64,000 nt of DNA, taken from Ailurus styani. Taxonomy: Eukaryota; Chordata; Mammalia; Carnivora; Ailuridae. The stretch lies in assembly GCA_002007465.1 (NCBI GenBank), contig LNAC01000745.1, positions 9,833 to 73,832 of the forward strand, read 5' to 3'. Shown here piece after piece: positions 1 through 12,902 of the stretch; position 1 is the stretch's first letter, and every line of letters starts with the position of its first letter. A model generated the notes under the pieces. The model searched no databases and was not told the origin of the DNA. It worked only from the letters and a program-made list of their open reading frames with translations. Both the position numbers and the translations under genes were made by a program.

Positions 1-73
<73 letters not shown>
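1..73. repeat. (AT)n microsatellite at the window edge
   Basis: An uninterrupted AT dinucleotide run fills the first 73 bases and is cut by the window start, so its true length is unknown. Confidence 0.97.
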
Positions 74-77
<4 letters not shown>

Positions 78-1289
78 GATCTATTTTAAAGACTTGGTTC
101 ACACAATTGTGGAGGCTTGGTAAATCCAAAATCTACAAAGTAGGTAGTCTGGAGACCCTGAAAGAGTTGCAGCTTGGGTCCAAAGGCAGTCTGCTTGCAG
201 AATTATTTCTTGGTAGGAGAAGGTAAGTCTTCGGTTTAGTAAGGGCTTCAACTGATTCAGTGAGGCCCACCCCTACAATGGAAGGTAATCTACTCAAATT
301 TCTACTCAAAAATCTTCTCAAATACACCAATTTGAACATTAATCTCATCTAAAAGTAACTTCACAAAAAAATATCCAGAATAACACTTAACCAAATTTCT
401 GGGCATGTCTGACCAGCCAAACTGACACATAAAATTAGCCATCTCAGCCATAGTTTCTTAATCATGTACTGAGAAATTTGATTTATTTGAACTATTTTGA
501 TCCCTTCCAGAGATACCATTCTACCCTTAATTTTGTACAGGGTGGACAGCAGAGGGGAAGAGTCCATTTGCCCACTTAGCTGACAGCTAAAAAATAAAAT
601 TCTGTTTTTTTCTCTTCTCACTAGAAAGAATGCCAAAAATATAATCTCATTGTATCTGCTGTAGCAAACATATGATAGGTCTGGAACTGACCTATGCTCC
701 CAATGGGTCCTATGAGATGTCTAGATTCATCAATAGGAGTCTTGGCTTGCTAGGAAGAGAAGCAGAAAAGTATGGTGGGTAAAAAATCTGCCCAAGAATT
801 TAAGTCCATGCTGTTGCGAATAAGAGAAAGGAGTAGATATCTAAAGATATCTGCTCTGAGCTAAAACTAGATGTAGAGAGAATTTAAATTGAACTTGGGT
901 TAAACAGTAAAACAAGCTCTGAATCTACTGGCTGGAGCTAGACAAGGGTTGGATTTAATAGGATGAAAAAATAAAGAACACCAGGGAGGAAATCGGATGC
1001 TTTACACCTGTACTTAGCTAATTGCCACTCAGATAATTCAGATAATTCAAATTAATTCAAATAATCTCAAAGCACCTAGACCCTGAAAATCCTCAGTTCT
1101 GTGTTTAAAAAAGTAACTGTTCAAGTGAATGAACTCTGATATTTTCTGAACCAGTTGCTTTCATATATATGACTTTATTTTCATATTATCAACTTGATAT
1201 CTTGCATTCCATTGTATAGATAGGAATATAAGGTTAGAGAAACTCAGTACTTTTCTCAAGGCCACTTACTAAGGGGGTGGTAGGCAGAG
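74..1289. other. Unique-looking non-coding DNA
   Basis: I recognise no gene or repeat family here. The sequence is AT-rich, and the short open frames (such as minus-strand frames at 133-348 and 361-636) have no recognisable domain and look like chance. Confidence 0.5.
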
Positions 1290-1805
1290 TAATGGCTCTT
1301 AAAGATGTCCTTGTCCTAATCTCCAGAACCTATGAATATGTTACCTTATATGGAAAAAAAAGACTTCACAGATATGACTAAAGTTACAGAACTTGAGATA
1401 GATTATCCTGAGTTGTCACATGGAACAAACTTAATTCCATGAGTCCTTAAAAGCAGAGAACCATTCCCATTTGTATTAAATGAGTGAGTAAGTGAGTGAA
1501 AAAGAGAGAGAGGGAGAAAGAGATAGAGAGAGGGAGGAGGGAGACAGGTCATAATAGAAGCAGAATCAGAGAGATGTAACATTGCTGGGTTTGAAAAATG
1601 ATAAAGGAGACCCTGAGCCAAGAATTGCAAGTGGTCTCTTGAAGCTGGTAAAGTTCAGGAAATAGATTCATCCCTAGAGCTTCTAGAAGGGAATGCAGTC
1701 CTGCCAACACCTTTACTTTAGCCTGTGCCAGACTTGTAAGTTAATACATTTATGTCGTTTTGAGTCACTAGATTTGTGGTAATTTGTGGGAGAGCAATAG
1801 AAAAT
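1290..1805 (+). mobile_element. MLT1-like LTR fossil (ERVL-MaLR type)
   Basis: The stretch begins with 'gtaatggctcttaaagatgt' and runs through a 'gttaccttatatgg' block, a purine-rich centre, a 'gagccaagaattgcaa' block and a 3' end with 'tttgtggtaatttgt'. The order and wording fit mammalian MaLR solo LTRs as I remember them. A GA-rich tract (about 1498-1545) lies inside it. No internal retroviral coding sequence is attached. The elements at 23458 and 59903 look related but lie in the opposite orientation. Confidence 0.6.
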
Positions 1806-2299
1806 AAGCACAAAGTTCCCACAAGAGTCAGTAATAGTATGTATTTAGATCTAAACATTTCTAAAATGAATTCTCACTTTATGATTGACAGAAATAGCAG
1901 CAGTTTCAATAGCATCCCAGCCCATTCCTGGGATAAAAGCGGTTTAATAGAAAGCAGTGATGGCAGTGGGTAATAGAGTGACCTGATCTACTGTAGCAGC
2001 AGGTCATAGAGTGACCTGATCTATAGTAGCAGTGGCATAGCCTGAATAGAGACCTATCCATCGGGCCCACATCCACCAACACTAGTAGGCCTAATCTGCT
2101 GGCATCTGCTATAATACCAAGAAGCAGACTCAGAGGGATGTTACCTGCTATAACAGGCCCAACGTCCCATCTTCCACCCACTAGCACTAAAAAAAATCTA
2201 GGCTTGGTGTTTTCTGAAACTCATTCCCAATGACACTGGGAAGTCCAGATAGCACCTGCTGGGACTGGAGTTCTGAAAACAGAAAGGGAATAATGACAG
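1806..2299. other. Unclassified region before an old L1
   Basis: There is a short direct repetition: 'agagtgacctgatcta' occurs near 1975-1991 and again near 2008-2023, each followed by 'gtagcag'. No gene is seen. The 5' limit of the downstream L1 is uncertain and could extend into this stretch. Confidence 0.45.
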
Positions 2300-5200
2300 A
2301 AGACTGAGAACTTCAGAAAGAAAAGGGAACAGTGGAATGGGTAAAAATAGGGATAAATATAACAGACTCTCATTCACCTCCTGAGTTTTTTAAGCAAAAA
2401 TTATGACATATGATATGGTTCTCAATGTATACAGAGGAAATATTAACTACTACACTTTGAAAGTGGAGAAGGTTAAGAGACCTTAATGAAAATAGAATTT
2501 TGAAACTTTGAGGTAATAAAACACTGATTCCAGTAGGCTGTGATTACATATGAATACTGTAACACCAAGGGAAGCCACTAAGAAACCTATGCAAAACAAT
2601 ATGCTCAAAGGATTCTAAATAAGTTAAAATGGAATGTCCAGATAACCCACACAAAAGCAAGAAAAGAGAAAGAAGAATGAGAAACAAAGGTAACAAAAAC
2701 AAGAAAAACCAGTAGACCTAATCTTTAATATAGCAATATTATATTAAATGTAAATGATTTATATAACTGTTTGGTAGAGTGAACTTAAAAAATAGCGAGT
2801 ATGATCCAACCATATACTGTTTATAATGAACTTACTTCAAACATGGTATAGGAAGTTCGGAAGTAAAAAGATGAAAAACATATGTCATATGAACATTAAT
2901 AAAAAAAGACAGGAACAACTATATTAATAACAGATAAAGTAGACTTAGTAGGGACAAAGAGGGACATTACATAAGGATAACAGGACCAAGTGATAATATA
3001 GTGATGCTAAATGTGTATGCACCAAATAAAAGAACTTTAAAACACATGAAGTGAACACTGAAAGAGCTAAAAGGGGATATAGAAAATATCTATAATTATT
3101 ATTTGAGACTTCAGCATAGCAGTTGATAGAACTAATAGACAACAAATCACCAAGGATATAAAAGAACTGAACATCAGCATAAACCCACAGTATCTAAGTG
3201 ACATTTATAAAACACACTGTACTCAACAAAAGCAGAATCCATATTTCTTTCAAGTGATCATGAAACGTTCACTTAAAGACCATATACTGGGTCATAAAAC
3301 ATACAGTAGCAAATTTAAGAGAATTGAAATCATACACAATATGTTCTCTGACTCAAATGGAATCAAACTAGAAATCAATAACAGGGGCGCCTGGGTGGCT
3401 CAGTGGGTTAAAGCCTCTGCCTTCGGCTCAGGTCATGATCCCAGGGTCCTGGGATCGAGGCCCACATCGGGCTCTCTGCTCAGCAGGGAGCCTGCTTCCT
3501 CCTCTCTCCTCTCTCTCTGCCTACTTGTGATCTCTCTCTCTCTCTCTGTCAAATGAATAAATAAAAAAAAATTTTTTTTAAATAGAAATCAATAACAGAA
3601 AGACAACAGGAAAATCTTCAAATACATGACAACTACTCTCCCAAGTAATTCATGGGTCAAAAAGGAAGTCTCAACGAATTGTTTTTAAATGCATCAACTA
3701 AAATAAAATGAAAATATAACAGATCAAAATGTATGGAATGAAGCTAAAGGAATGCTGAAGGGAAATTTATAACACTAAATTAGAAAGAAGGAAATATTTC
3801 AAAGTAATATTTTAATTTTATATATTAAGATGCTAGAAAAAGAGGAGAAAAAGGAACTCAAAGCAAGCAGCAGGAAGGAAATAATAGAGATAAAAGTAGA
3901 AATCAACGCAATTGAAAATATGAAAATAATAGGGAAAATCAAACAAAAAAGAAACAAAAAGGTGTTTCTTCAAAAAAAAGTCTAATCACTAAAAGTGTAG
4001 TAAGACTAATAAAGATAAAAAGAACACACAATTTATAAATATCAGAAATGTAAGGAGGAATATCATGACATATCCTGCAGGATAAAACGGAACAAGTTAT
4101 AATGAACAAGTCCACACTATAAATTCAAGTCATAATAGAAATGAACTAATGCTTCCAACCCACAAACTTCCAAAACTCAGCCAAAATGAAATAGATACTC
4201 TGAATTTTTCTACAACCATTAAAAACACTGAAGTTTTAATTTAAAAACTCCTAAAAGGAATATTCAGGCTTATGTGATTTCAATTTCACCAAAGATTTGA
4301 AAAACTGACACCAATTTTACACAACTTTCATAAGAAATATAAGTATTTCTTCCTAATTCATTTTATGAGGTCAATATAACTTTGATATCAAACCAGACAA
4401 AGACAGTATAGAAAGAAGAAAACTAAAGGTCAATATTTATCATGATTTAGCAGTAAAAATCCTCAACCAAATATTAATAAATTTAATCCAGAAATATATA
4501 GAAGAATAACATACCATGTCCAAGTGGGATTTATCCAGTTATGCAAAGTTGGTTAAATATTTGAAAATCAAACACTGTAATCCACCATATCAATAGGTTA
4601 AAGAAAAATATTCATGTGATCATATCCATTTATGCGGAAAAGCATTTGACAAAATCCAATTCCATGCATGATTTTAAAAAGAAAAAAAGCTAAGTTAGAA
4701 ATAGAGAGAAAAATTGCTCAAACTCATAAAGATGATCTACAAACAGCCTGTACCTAGCATTATACTTAATTATGGAAGATTTGATGCTTTCTCTGTATGA
4801 TCAAGAATAAGGTAATGATGTCTGCTCTCACTACTCTTACTAGTTCAACATATTACTGAGGGTTCCAGCCAGAATAATGAACAAAAATAAACAAATACAT
4901 AAATTTAAAACTTAAAAATTAGAATTTTATTTAAAAGACAAAAGTTATAGATATTGAATAAGAAGAAACAAAACTGTCTCTATCCCCAGATGACTTGATT
5001 ATCTAAATGGAGAAATATCTAAGGAATCTACAAAATTTTCCTAGAAATAATAAGTTAATGTAGGGTACAAGATCAACACAAAAATCAACTGTATTTCCAT
5101 ATACTAACAATAAACATGTGGAAGAATAAATTAAAAAATGCAATGCCATTTACAATGGTTTTAAATAAAATTAAATATCTAGATATAAGCCTAATAAATC

Positions 5201-5905
5201 ATTTATAGGATCCATATGCTAAAAATCACAAAATCCTGATGAAGGAAATCAATGAAGTCCAAAACAAGTGGAAAGACATACTTTGTACATGGACTAGAAG
5301 ACAGACATAGTATCAATTGTCCCCAGGTGAATAGGCTTACCACAATGACTATTAAAACCCTTAAGGCTTTTCTAGCCATAAGGAAGCTTATTCTAAAACT
5401 TATATGGAAAGCAAGAGGTCTGAGAATAGCTGAACTAATTTTGTGAAGTAAAATGGGAGAAATTAATCTACATGATTTCAAAATTTAGCAGCATTGGTGG
5501 AGGGACAGACACATAGATCAATGGAACAGAATAGACAACCCAGAAATAGACTTATGCAAGTATACTCAACTTATTTTTGTCAATAGTGCAAAAGCAATTA
5601 ATGAAGAAAGAATAGACTTTTCAACAAATGGTACTGAGACTACTGGACATCCACAGGCCATCTGATACCAGATAAACAGCTTGGATCTCTAATATATAAA
5701 AAACTCTCGAGACTCAACTTGAAAAAAAATCAAATTAGAAAATGGGCAAAAGGCATGAATAGACATTTCATAGAAGAGAATATACAGATGGCAAATAAGC
5801 ACATGAAATAATGTTAATATCATTAGCCATTAAGGAAATGCAAATTAAACCATAAAGAGATATCTCTATATGCCTATGAAAACTGCTAAAATAAAAAAAA
5901 TAGTG
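2300..5905 (+). mobile_element. Old, decayed L1 (ORF2 region), 3'-truncated
   Basis: From about 2700 the sequence follows the L1 ORF2 order in the plus direction. Endonuclease-region phrases such as 'gcaccaaataaaagaac' and 'ctgggtcataaaac' appear at 3000-3300. RT-region phrases follow ('tgggatttatccag' near 4527, 'agcatttgacaaaatcc' near 4642), and then the C-terminal part, ending near 'gaaatgcaaattaaacc' at 5836. Stops and indels are frequent, so no protein is intact. A young SINE interrupts it at 3385-3582. It stops before the L1 3' UTR and abuts an antisense L1 at about 5906. The 5' limit is uncertain. Confidence 0.8.
3369..3598 (+). mobile_element. Young CAN-SINE with 16-bp TSD
   Basis: The SINE body (3385-3582) starts 'ggcgcctgggtggctcagtg', a tRNA-like head with an A-box-like start. 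It continues with 'ggtcctgggatcgag' and the young-type tail with 'tgcctacttgtgatc', a CT run and an A/T tail. Perfect 16-bp duplications ('tagaaatcaataacag') flank it at 3369-3384 and 3583-3598, so it inserted into the old L1 by L1-type target-primed integration. Confidence 0.95.
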
Positions 5906-5907
5906 AC

Positions 5908-6748
5908 CATACAGTACTTGTTTTTCTCTGTCTGATTTATTTCACTTAGCATAATACCTTCTAGGTCCAATCATGTTGTTGCAAATGGCCAGATTTCATT
6001 CTTTTTTTATGGCTGAGTAATATTCTGGGATGTGTGTGCGTGTGTGTGTGTGTGTACATTTTCCCTGTCTACCTGTCTATAATGGACATTTAAGTTGTTT
6101 CCATATCTTGGCTGTTGTAAATAATGCTGTGATGAACATAGCGTATGTATAACATTTCAAATTAGTATTCTCTTTTTCTTCAGATATATGTCTAAAGCAG
6201 AATTTGTTTTTAATTTTTTAAGCAACCTGTATATTGTTTTCCATAGTGGCTGCACCATTCTGCACTCCCACCAACAGTGCACAAGGGTTCCCTTTATAAC
6301 ACATCCTTGGCAACACTTATTTCTTATTTTTTTGTTTTCTTTTGTTTCATTAATAACCATTCTGACAGGTGTGAGGTGGTATCTCATTGCAGATTTGCAT
6401 TTCCCTGATAGTGATGTTGAGCATCTTTTCATGTGCCTGTTGGCCACCTGTATATCTTCTTTGGAAAAATGTCTATTCAGGTTCCCTGCCCATTTTTTAA
6501 TTGTATTGTTTTGGGTTATTTTTAATAGATATTGAAAGTTGTATGAGTTTTTCAATATATCATTTGTGAATATCATCTCCCATTCATTAGACTGCCTTTT
6601 CATTCTGTTCATGGTTTCCTTTGCTGTGCAGAATCTTTTTAGTTTATGTAGTTTTAGTTGTTTATTTTTGCTTTTGTTGTCCTTGCCTGAGGAGACAGAT
6701 CCAAAAACATATTGCTAAGACCAATGTCAAAGAGCTTATACCTATTTT
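5908..6748 (-). mobile_element. Antisense L1 fragment (ORF2 C-terminal part)
   Basis: On the minus strand this reads as the end of L1 ORF2. A frame at 6612-6157 still encodes the cysteine/histidine zinc-knuckle neighbourhood (CCQGC...HCWWEC) followed by VQPLWKTIY, a signature of the L1 ORF2 C terminus. It lacks an obvious 3' UTR or poly(A) tail, and its left edge meets the plus-strand L1. A TG/CG run (6031-6055) lies inside it. The coding frame is broken on both sides, so this is a relic. Confidence 0.88.
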
Positions 6749-8029
6749 CTTCTCATCCATGTAATTTTGAAATTTGACAGTACATTTTAAAAATTCTAAC
6801 AGGCTGAACAATACCTTTGAGAGGATGGAAAAATAAAATAAATCCATAATGTTCATGGGTTGTTTGCCCCTGGGGTAGACTGCCCTAATGGGGAGATATT
6901 TGAGCCTTTCCCCAAGTCATTAAATAAAACCTCTAGCAAGCAGCCCCTGGTCCTTTTAAAAGGGAGCAGGGGGGAAGGATCTTTAATCATAATAATCCTA
7001 GGGGAAAAAAAAAAACTCAGAAATAAGACATCTGCTTCTGTGCCTTGTTGTTTTGCACTCTAACAGTGATTGCTTTAGCAGCTTCCGTTGCCATATGTGT
7101 ACAATAAGTAAATGAACATAAAATTGAATGAACACATAAAAGAAGGATAAACTCACCCAGCTTAACAAATCCACTCTCTCACCTGCTGTGCCCTGAAACA
7201 TGAAAAAAAAAAAAGGAATCATTGGATCATAAGGATTAGTAAAATAAGTTTCTGTTAACAACATTGACAGGAGGTATAAGGGTAGTTTGTCTGATGTGGG
7301 GAATAACAGTCTAGGTGCTAGTCTAATTCTTAATACTGCCCTCTTCTACCCCTTTTCTTCTAATCAGGAAGTAAAAATGACCTACACATTTGTCTTAGAA
7401 GAAATAAAAAGTCCAAACAAACTTGTGTTTTTTATTTTGCCTCATTTTGGTGTTTGTCCAGTTGAAAATGAAATACATGCCTGGGTTTCCTTCATCATTC
7501 ACACAGTCAATGTGGAAAACATTATGGTTGTGAATTTCAGTATTGTAAGATCAGAAAATTTAAAATTGGTCTTCCAAACCATTGATAATTAACCAATATT
7601 GTATATAATGCTAAAACCTTAGAGGCTCTTTTCAATATTTAAAAAGCTCTGAAAACACTAGCTGATTTTTTCTCATCACATTTCTCATGGCTCCTAACTG
7701 GGTATTACTGGGTATTATTAAAACCCTTCAGTATTTGCCACTGATTAAATGTTTGTTTGTTAATTCTTATTGCTATAGCAGAATCACACTATCGATGAAA
7801 GGAGCCTTATTTTGGATTGGCAAAACAAGAATGGCAGTAGTAGATTTTTGTATGCTAACTTATGGTAATAATTAAATATGAAAAATAAATAAGTTTCATA
7901 TATTGGTGGTCATTCCAAAATGTAATTAATATCTTCAATTTTTTTGGCAATTAGCTTCTCATGTGTTTCCATTCTAAGAAGGTGGCTACAAGCAGAGACA
8001 ATGAATCCAAACAAACCCAAGCCCAAGTT
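6749..8029. other. Unique-looking non-coding DNA
   Basis: No recognised repeat or exon. A plus frame at 7287-7592 (101 codons) and a minus frame at 6998-7264 have no recognisable motif, no plausible splice context and AT-rich codon use, so I treat them as chance. Confidence 0.45.
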
Positions 8030-8205
8030 CATGGCTATCCCTTACTACCTGTGCAGTTAGGCAAGTTACTGACCCTATCAAGGCCTTGGCTTCCTCTTTT
8101 ATAAAATAATGCTCATAATAATCACCAACCTAATATATATGTCACAAGGGCTAAATGAAAGCATGAATTTAAATAGGGCCAGTCATGCAGTAAGTAACCA
8201 CAAAA
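8030..8205 (+). mobile_element. MIR SINE fossil
   Basis: The order 'ctacctgtgcagttaggcaa', 'gttactgaccct', 'cttggcttcctc', 'ttataaaataatg', then 'agggctaaatgaaagcatg' follows the MIR core and 3' region in the plus direction with heavy divergence. Confidence 0.75.
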
Positions 8206-9238
8206 GTTTACCTGATTATTACATCTTTCTCAGTGGGCTTTTTGTTTGGGAAATTTTTTGTTCCCTTTATTCTTTTTCCCTTAGTTACCAAAGTCCCTCC
8301 ATTTAGCTAGCTCTTCTTATTTTCATGTTAAAAAATTACCCTCTGCTCATTTTTAATAACTCAGCATTCCTTCTGTAACCCTTCTCCCTTAACTCCTCTC
8401 AACCACTATACATGGATGCAGATTTACTTAGACATTAATGAAGCTTAAGCCTCGGTGCTCTACACTTCTATGGGTATTTTTTAGGTCCCAGGAAAATTCC
8501 CCAACAATAGTTCATGTAATCAAATGTTTTTGCAAAATTTTTAAAGGTGAGGTATTTTAACGTCAATCAGGTAAGAACACTATCTCTTTCTTTTCTAATT
8601 TTTCCTCCATTGTATTCCCTTGTGTTCCGATTGTATTTTATTATGTTAGAATGACCATGGGATTTTGGGGGGACTAGATGAGGGGAAGTTTGAGTTGAGG
8701 CTATTATGTGATTTCAAATACTACCATGTATAATGGACTATTTACCATCCCATTATGGGAGTGACTTACAGAAATACTCCTATTGCCTACTCTATTGACT
8801 TAACTAGCAATAGAACGCAAAGGTTAAAGGACAAAGGGAATTTTATTCTATGGCCATGTCTCTATGTCACAGCTCTGCAAGCATGTTAGTTTGAAAAAGG
8901 AAAATGGAATTGAAAAGTATAAAGCCAGAAGTTGTTCTGTAAAAAAATTACTTCAATCAGACATGTAAAATATAAGTAAAAGTCTGAGTTCTCATCAATG
9001 CTTAGTCAAAACAGACATTTTCTCATGTCAGAAATATATTCGATTGATAATGGAGTGTGATGTATTTATATATGATGGAAATCATGTGCAAGAGTATTTA
9101 TCAGAATTTCTATAATGCACAAACCTGTAGCAGTACTGAAGTCAATAATGCATTTGTAATAGTACCATTTATGCATAAGTAATCTATAGAAGTTTTATTA
9201 AATTTGCCAATTAATAAAATTTATGTTATATCAATAAG
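8206..9238. other. Unique-looking non-coding DNA
   Basis: AT-rich sequence without recognised genes or repeats. Confidence 0.4.
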
Positions 9239-9464
9239 AAATTGTGAGGCTGGGGTGCCTGGGTAGCTCAGTGGGTTGAGCCTCTGCCTTCATTCAGCTC
9301 AGGTCGTGATCTCGGGGTCCTGAGGTCGAGTCCCACATCAGGCTCTCTGCCTGGTGGGGAGCCTGCTTTCTCCTCTCTCTCTGCCTGCCTCTCTGCCTAC
9401 TTGTGATCTCTCTCTCTCTCTCTGTCAAATAAATAAATAAAATCTTAAAAAAATTGTGAAGCTG
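9239..9464 (+). mobile_element. Young CAN-SINE with TSD
   Basis: The body at 9253-9450 shows the tRNA-like head 'tgcctgggtagctcagtggg', the 'tgcctacttgtgatc' block, a CT run and an AAATAAAT tail ending in AATCTT. A 14-bp duplication, 'aaattgtga[g/a]gctg', flanks it at 9239-9252 and 9451-9464. Confidence 0.93.
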
Positions 9465-10440
9465 TAATAAATTTTTCTAATCTATAATAAGTAAAAGCAA
9501 ATTTTAATCAACCATGCTAAGAGAAATCTATGTATATAAAATATGTAGCTCATGTCTTAGTATGTACATAAAATACACATGTTGTCATATGAGGAAGCAA
9601 TTAGAGCATATAACTAAAAGAGTAGGAAAAAAGTATTAAAGAGACATATGATGCATTTTTATAGATTTTGTGATATCTGTCATATTTGACATCAACTTTT
9701 AATTTTTAACTTGAAGAACTTCCATTCAAAGTAGGATGAAATAGTTTGAAGCAAAACAAGGGTCCCACCAAGAAAAACAAAGCCAAATAAAATGACCAAC
9801 TTTCAATCCAAAAGTTCAAACATACCAAGACATAGAATCATGTGACTAAAATTCTAGGAAAAAAGACAATAGAAAAAGATTTATATGAGGTATTTGTGTT
9901 ATCAAAGCCCTGTGTTTGTACCTTCCAGGTAGCCTTTGCCTCAGGCTCAGAGAACTGGAATGAAAAGTAACAGCAGCTGCCATTACTAAGCACTTACTCT
10001 GTGCCACACATTGGTTAGTCTATGGGTTGCAGAATGAAAATGACATGGTTATCTACTTTGAAAATTCATAATATAATGAGACTGGCACATATAAATCAAT
10101 CACAAAACTGCCTTACTGTTGAACATGACTAGAACCTCCAAGTCCATTAGCACTGATTTACAAAAGATAAGAATTTTCACTTACTATAACACGCAAGTGC
10201 ACTAGTAATTTTTTACTTCATGTCTCCTCCTGTGAGTCCCAATTATTTTCCATACTCTGCTTTGGACAGCCAAAAATACATTACTGATAATTAGTATTAG
10301 AAGGGCTTCCCAGCTGTGAAGCTATTAGGTCATCAATAATCTAAGCCAAGACACTAGCCAGAGGTTGGTTATGTAAACATCAGATTTGTGGTATTTATTG
10401 AATGAGGGAGAAGGGAGACCTCAGTGTCCTATAATATTCT
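9465..10440. other. Unique-looking non-coding DNA
   Basis: AT-rich, no recognised gene. A short stretch near 9985-10020 ('actaagcacttactctgtgc') resembles the end of an L2 or MIR but is too short to delimit. Confidence 0.4.
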
Positions 10441-10720
10441 GTTTTTCTATAAAATATTTTCACTGCTTTGAGTGAACCAAAGCAGATCAGGCAGTAGTTT
10501 TGTTCTCTGCCAATGCGGTCATTGATGTACAGTGTTTAAGTCATTAATCTGTAAAGTGCTTTGGAATACATGGAATATGGAAGTGTTTGATTTTACATAC
10601 AGCCTCTTATATTCTGGTTTCCCAAAGCACTTTGCAGAGCAATTAATTAAATTACTGGGAATACAATGACTTTGCAAGCAAATGGAAAGTGTAACACATG
10701 CTTAGCAGTTTACATAAAAG
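10441..10720. other. Candidate conserved non-coding block with an inverted repeat
   Basis: High-complexity sequence not matching any repeat I know. It has imperfect 17-nt arms: 10549-10565 (around 'aaagtgctttgg') and 10621-10637 (around 'ccaaagcactttgc'), separated by about 55 bases. An 'aattaattaaatta' homeodomain-like run follows at about 10641. Conservation cannot be tested here. Confidence 0.3.
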
Positions 10721-10769
10721 TCAGGTTTATTTGTGGAAAGAAAATATTAGAATCATATATTTGATAAAG

Positions 10770-10970
10770 ATTTATTGAGATCACACCATGTTCCAGGCAC
10801 TGTTCTAGGCACTAGACTCAGGAGCTGGTATAGACACTCTGCATAAGGGCTATAAGAGCTGCTCAGTCCATTCAAAAGGTTGGGGAAGTGAAGAAGAAGA
10901 TATTTATCTAAGGCCTCAGGTACAGAAAACACCTCTGAAACATAGGCTCATCATCCTCAGAGCTGAGATG
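10770..10970 (-). mobile_element. L2 LINE 3'-end fossil
   Basis: 'tttattgagatcacaccatg' followed by 'ttccaggcactgttctaggc' is the hallmark antisense reading of the L2 3' end. It fades out by about 10970. Confidence 0.6.
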
Positions 10971-11109
10971 TCCAGGTTGTCATTTACCTACATTCCCTGT
11001 ATGGAGGAAAAACTACAGGGTGAGTAATTAATAGAAACCCTGGTGCAGGGTGGATATTGGCATAAGTTCTAGGACCCCATCAAAAACAAAATTAAGATCA
11101 CTCTAAAGG

Positions 11110-12600
11110 AAGAGGGAGGAGCAAGATGGTAGAGAAGTAGGAAACCTAGATATTATCAGGTCCCAGGAGTTCAGCCAGATAGTTATCAAACCATTCTGAA
11201 CACCTACAACCTCAACAAGACATTGAAGAGAAGAAGAGCAGCAATTCTAGGAACATAAAAGTGACTACTTTCTGGAAGGTAGGACGTGCAGAGAAGTGAA
11301 TCAGAGGCAACATACGGGAAGAGAGACCACGGGGGGAGGGGCCAGATCCCGACAAGCGGTACAGCAGAGGAGCACAAAATAGGGACTTTTAGAAGTCCAC
11401 TCCACTGAGGGACATTACTCCAGAGGCTAAGTGGGGAGTGGAGCCCTCAAGGGGATAGTGTGGTCTCAGGACCTTCAGGGTCACAAAATGACCAGGGGTG
11501 TCTAAGTGAAGCGGAGCTCCCAGATATTGAAGTGGAGAAGCTAGCTGTAGAGACGGAGCTGAGGAGTGGCCTCTCAGCTTGGGGTTACCTTAAACCATGA
11601 TCTGAGGCACAGTCCAGCCACTGTTGTTCGAGCAGGAACCCCACAAGTGGCAGATCTGGGGAGACTCACCTTCCTCTTCCAGGACGAGTGGCATTGGCAC
11701 ACACTGCAGGAATTTGCTGGGTTTGGAGACTCCAAATGGGGCCGTGAGCCAGAGATAGACATGCTCAGTCACAGGTCAGTGACCACAGAGTGTGGCCAGA
11801 GACCAGGGAGATGGGAGTGATTGACAGCTGTTCTCTGAGGGCACAGTAAGAAGTGGGGCCCTGAGCTCTCAGCTCCTCTGGACTGGAGTTTGGGAGGCCA
11901 CCATCTTCATTCTCATCTTCCAAAGCTGTACGGAAAGCATTCAGGGAACAAAAGCTCCCGAGAGTGAACCGGAGCAGATAACTTAGCCTGGCCCCTGGCA
12001 AGGGCGGTGCAGTTATGCCTCAGGCAAAGACATTTGAGAATCACTGCAACAGGCCACTCCCCCAGAAGATCAGCAAGAACATCCAGCCAAGACCAAGTTC
12101 ACCGATAGATGAGAACTGCTTTCCTAGGGGAAAGCAACACAGAGAATTCATGGCTTTTTCTCCTTGATCTTTTAGTCTTTCAAAGTTAAATTTTTTAATG
12201 TTATTTTTTCTTATTCTATTTTTTAAAATTTTTCCTCTTTCCTAAAGTTTTTTAACTATTTTACCTTATCAATACCTTTTTAAAAATCCTTTAAAATTTT
12301 CATTGTTATAGTCATATTTTATCTCTTCATTGTATTTAGCCTTATTTTTTTGTATACATATAGGTTTGTTTTCCCTTTAAAATTCTTGGATACAATTTCT
12401 TCTAATAGATCAAAATATACCCTAAATCTAGGACATGGCTTTGTTCTAGTTTCCAGTCTGATCACACTCCTTCCTTTTTTTACTTTTTTCAACCAACTTA
12501 TCAATTATTTTTTTAGAATTTTTAAATTTTCATCTTTACAGTAATATTTTATCCCTTCATCATGTTTACCCTTATTTTTTTGTATATGTATGTGTATATA

Positions 12601-12633
<33 letters not shown>

Positions 12634-12902
12634 TTAAACTTTGGGAGGTAGTTTCTTCTAACAGGCTAAAATACACCCAAATTCAAGTGTGTGGCTCTGT
12701 TCTATTCACCAGTCTAATATATATATATGCAGTGTGTGTGTGTGTGTGTGTGTGTGTATTTTTTTTTCCCTCTCTTTTTTTCTCCCTTTCTTCTCCCCCT
12801 GGTTTCAGGTCTCTTCTGATTTGGTTAATGTATATTTTTCTGGGGTCATTGCTACCTATTTAGTATTTTGTTCTCTCATTCATCTATTCATATCTGTATA
12901 AA
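11110..12902 (+). promoter_or_regulatory. L1 copy C 5' UTR / former internal promoter
   Basis: It matches the copy D 5' UTR throughout (for example 'ttctggaaggtaggacgtgc' at 11270-11289). It starts GC-rich and becomes T-rich towards ORF1, with AT and GT microsatellite expansions at about 12590-12632 and 12732-12758. A YY1-like site lies at 11122-11130. Promoter activity is inferred from the family; decay makes it unlikely today. Confidence 0.7.

Noticed and set aside
3254..3556. A 100-codon frame (MIMKRSLKDHILGHK...) as a gene
   Set aside because: Its first third is L1 endonuclease sequence and its last two thirds are the SINE inserted there, translated by chance.
5906..5908. Twin-priming inversion of a single L1
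   Set aside because: Twin priming gives an inverted 5' part followed by a sense 3' part; here a sense part precedes an inverted 3' part.
12590..12758. AT and GT runs as an independent regulatory element
   Set aside because: They are microsatellite expansions within the 5' UTR of L1 copy C.
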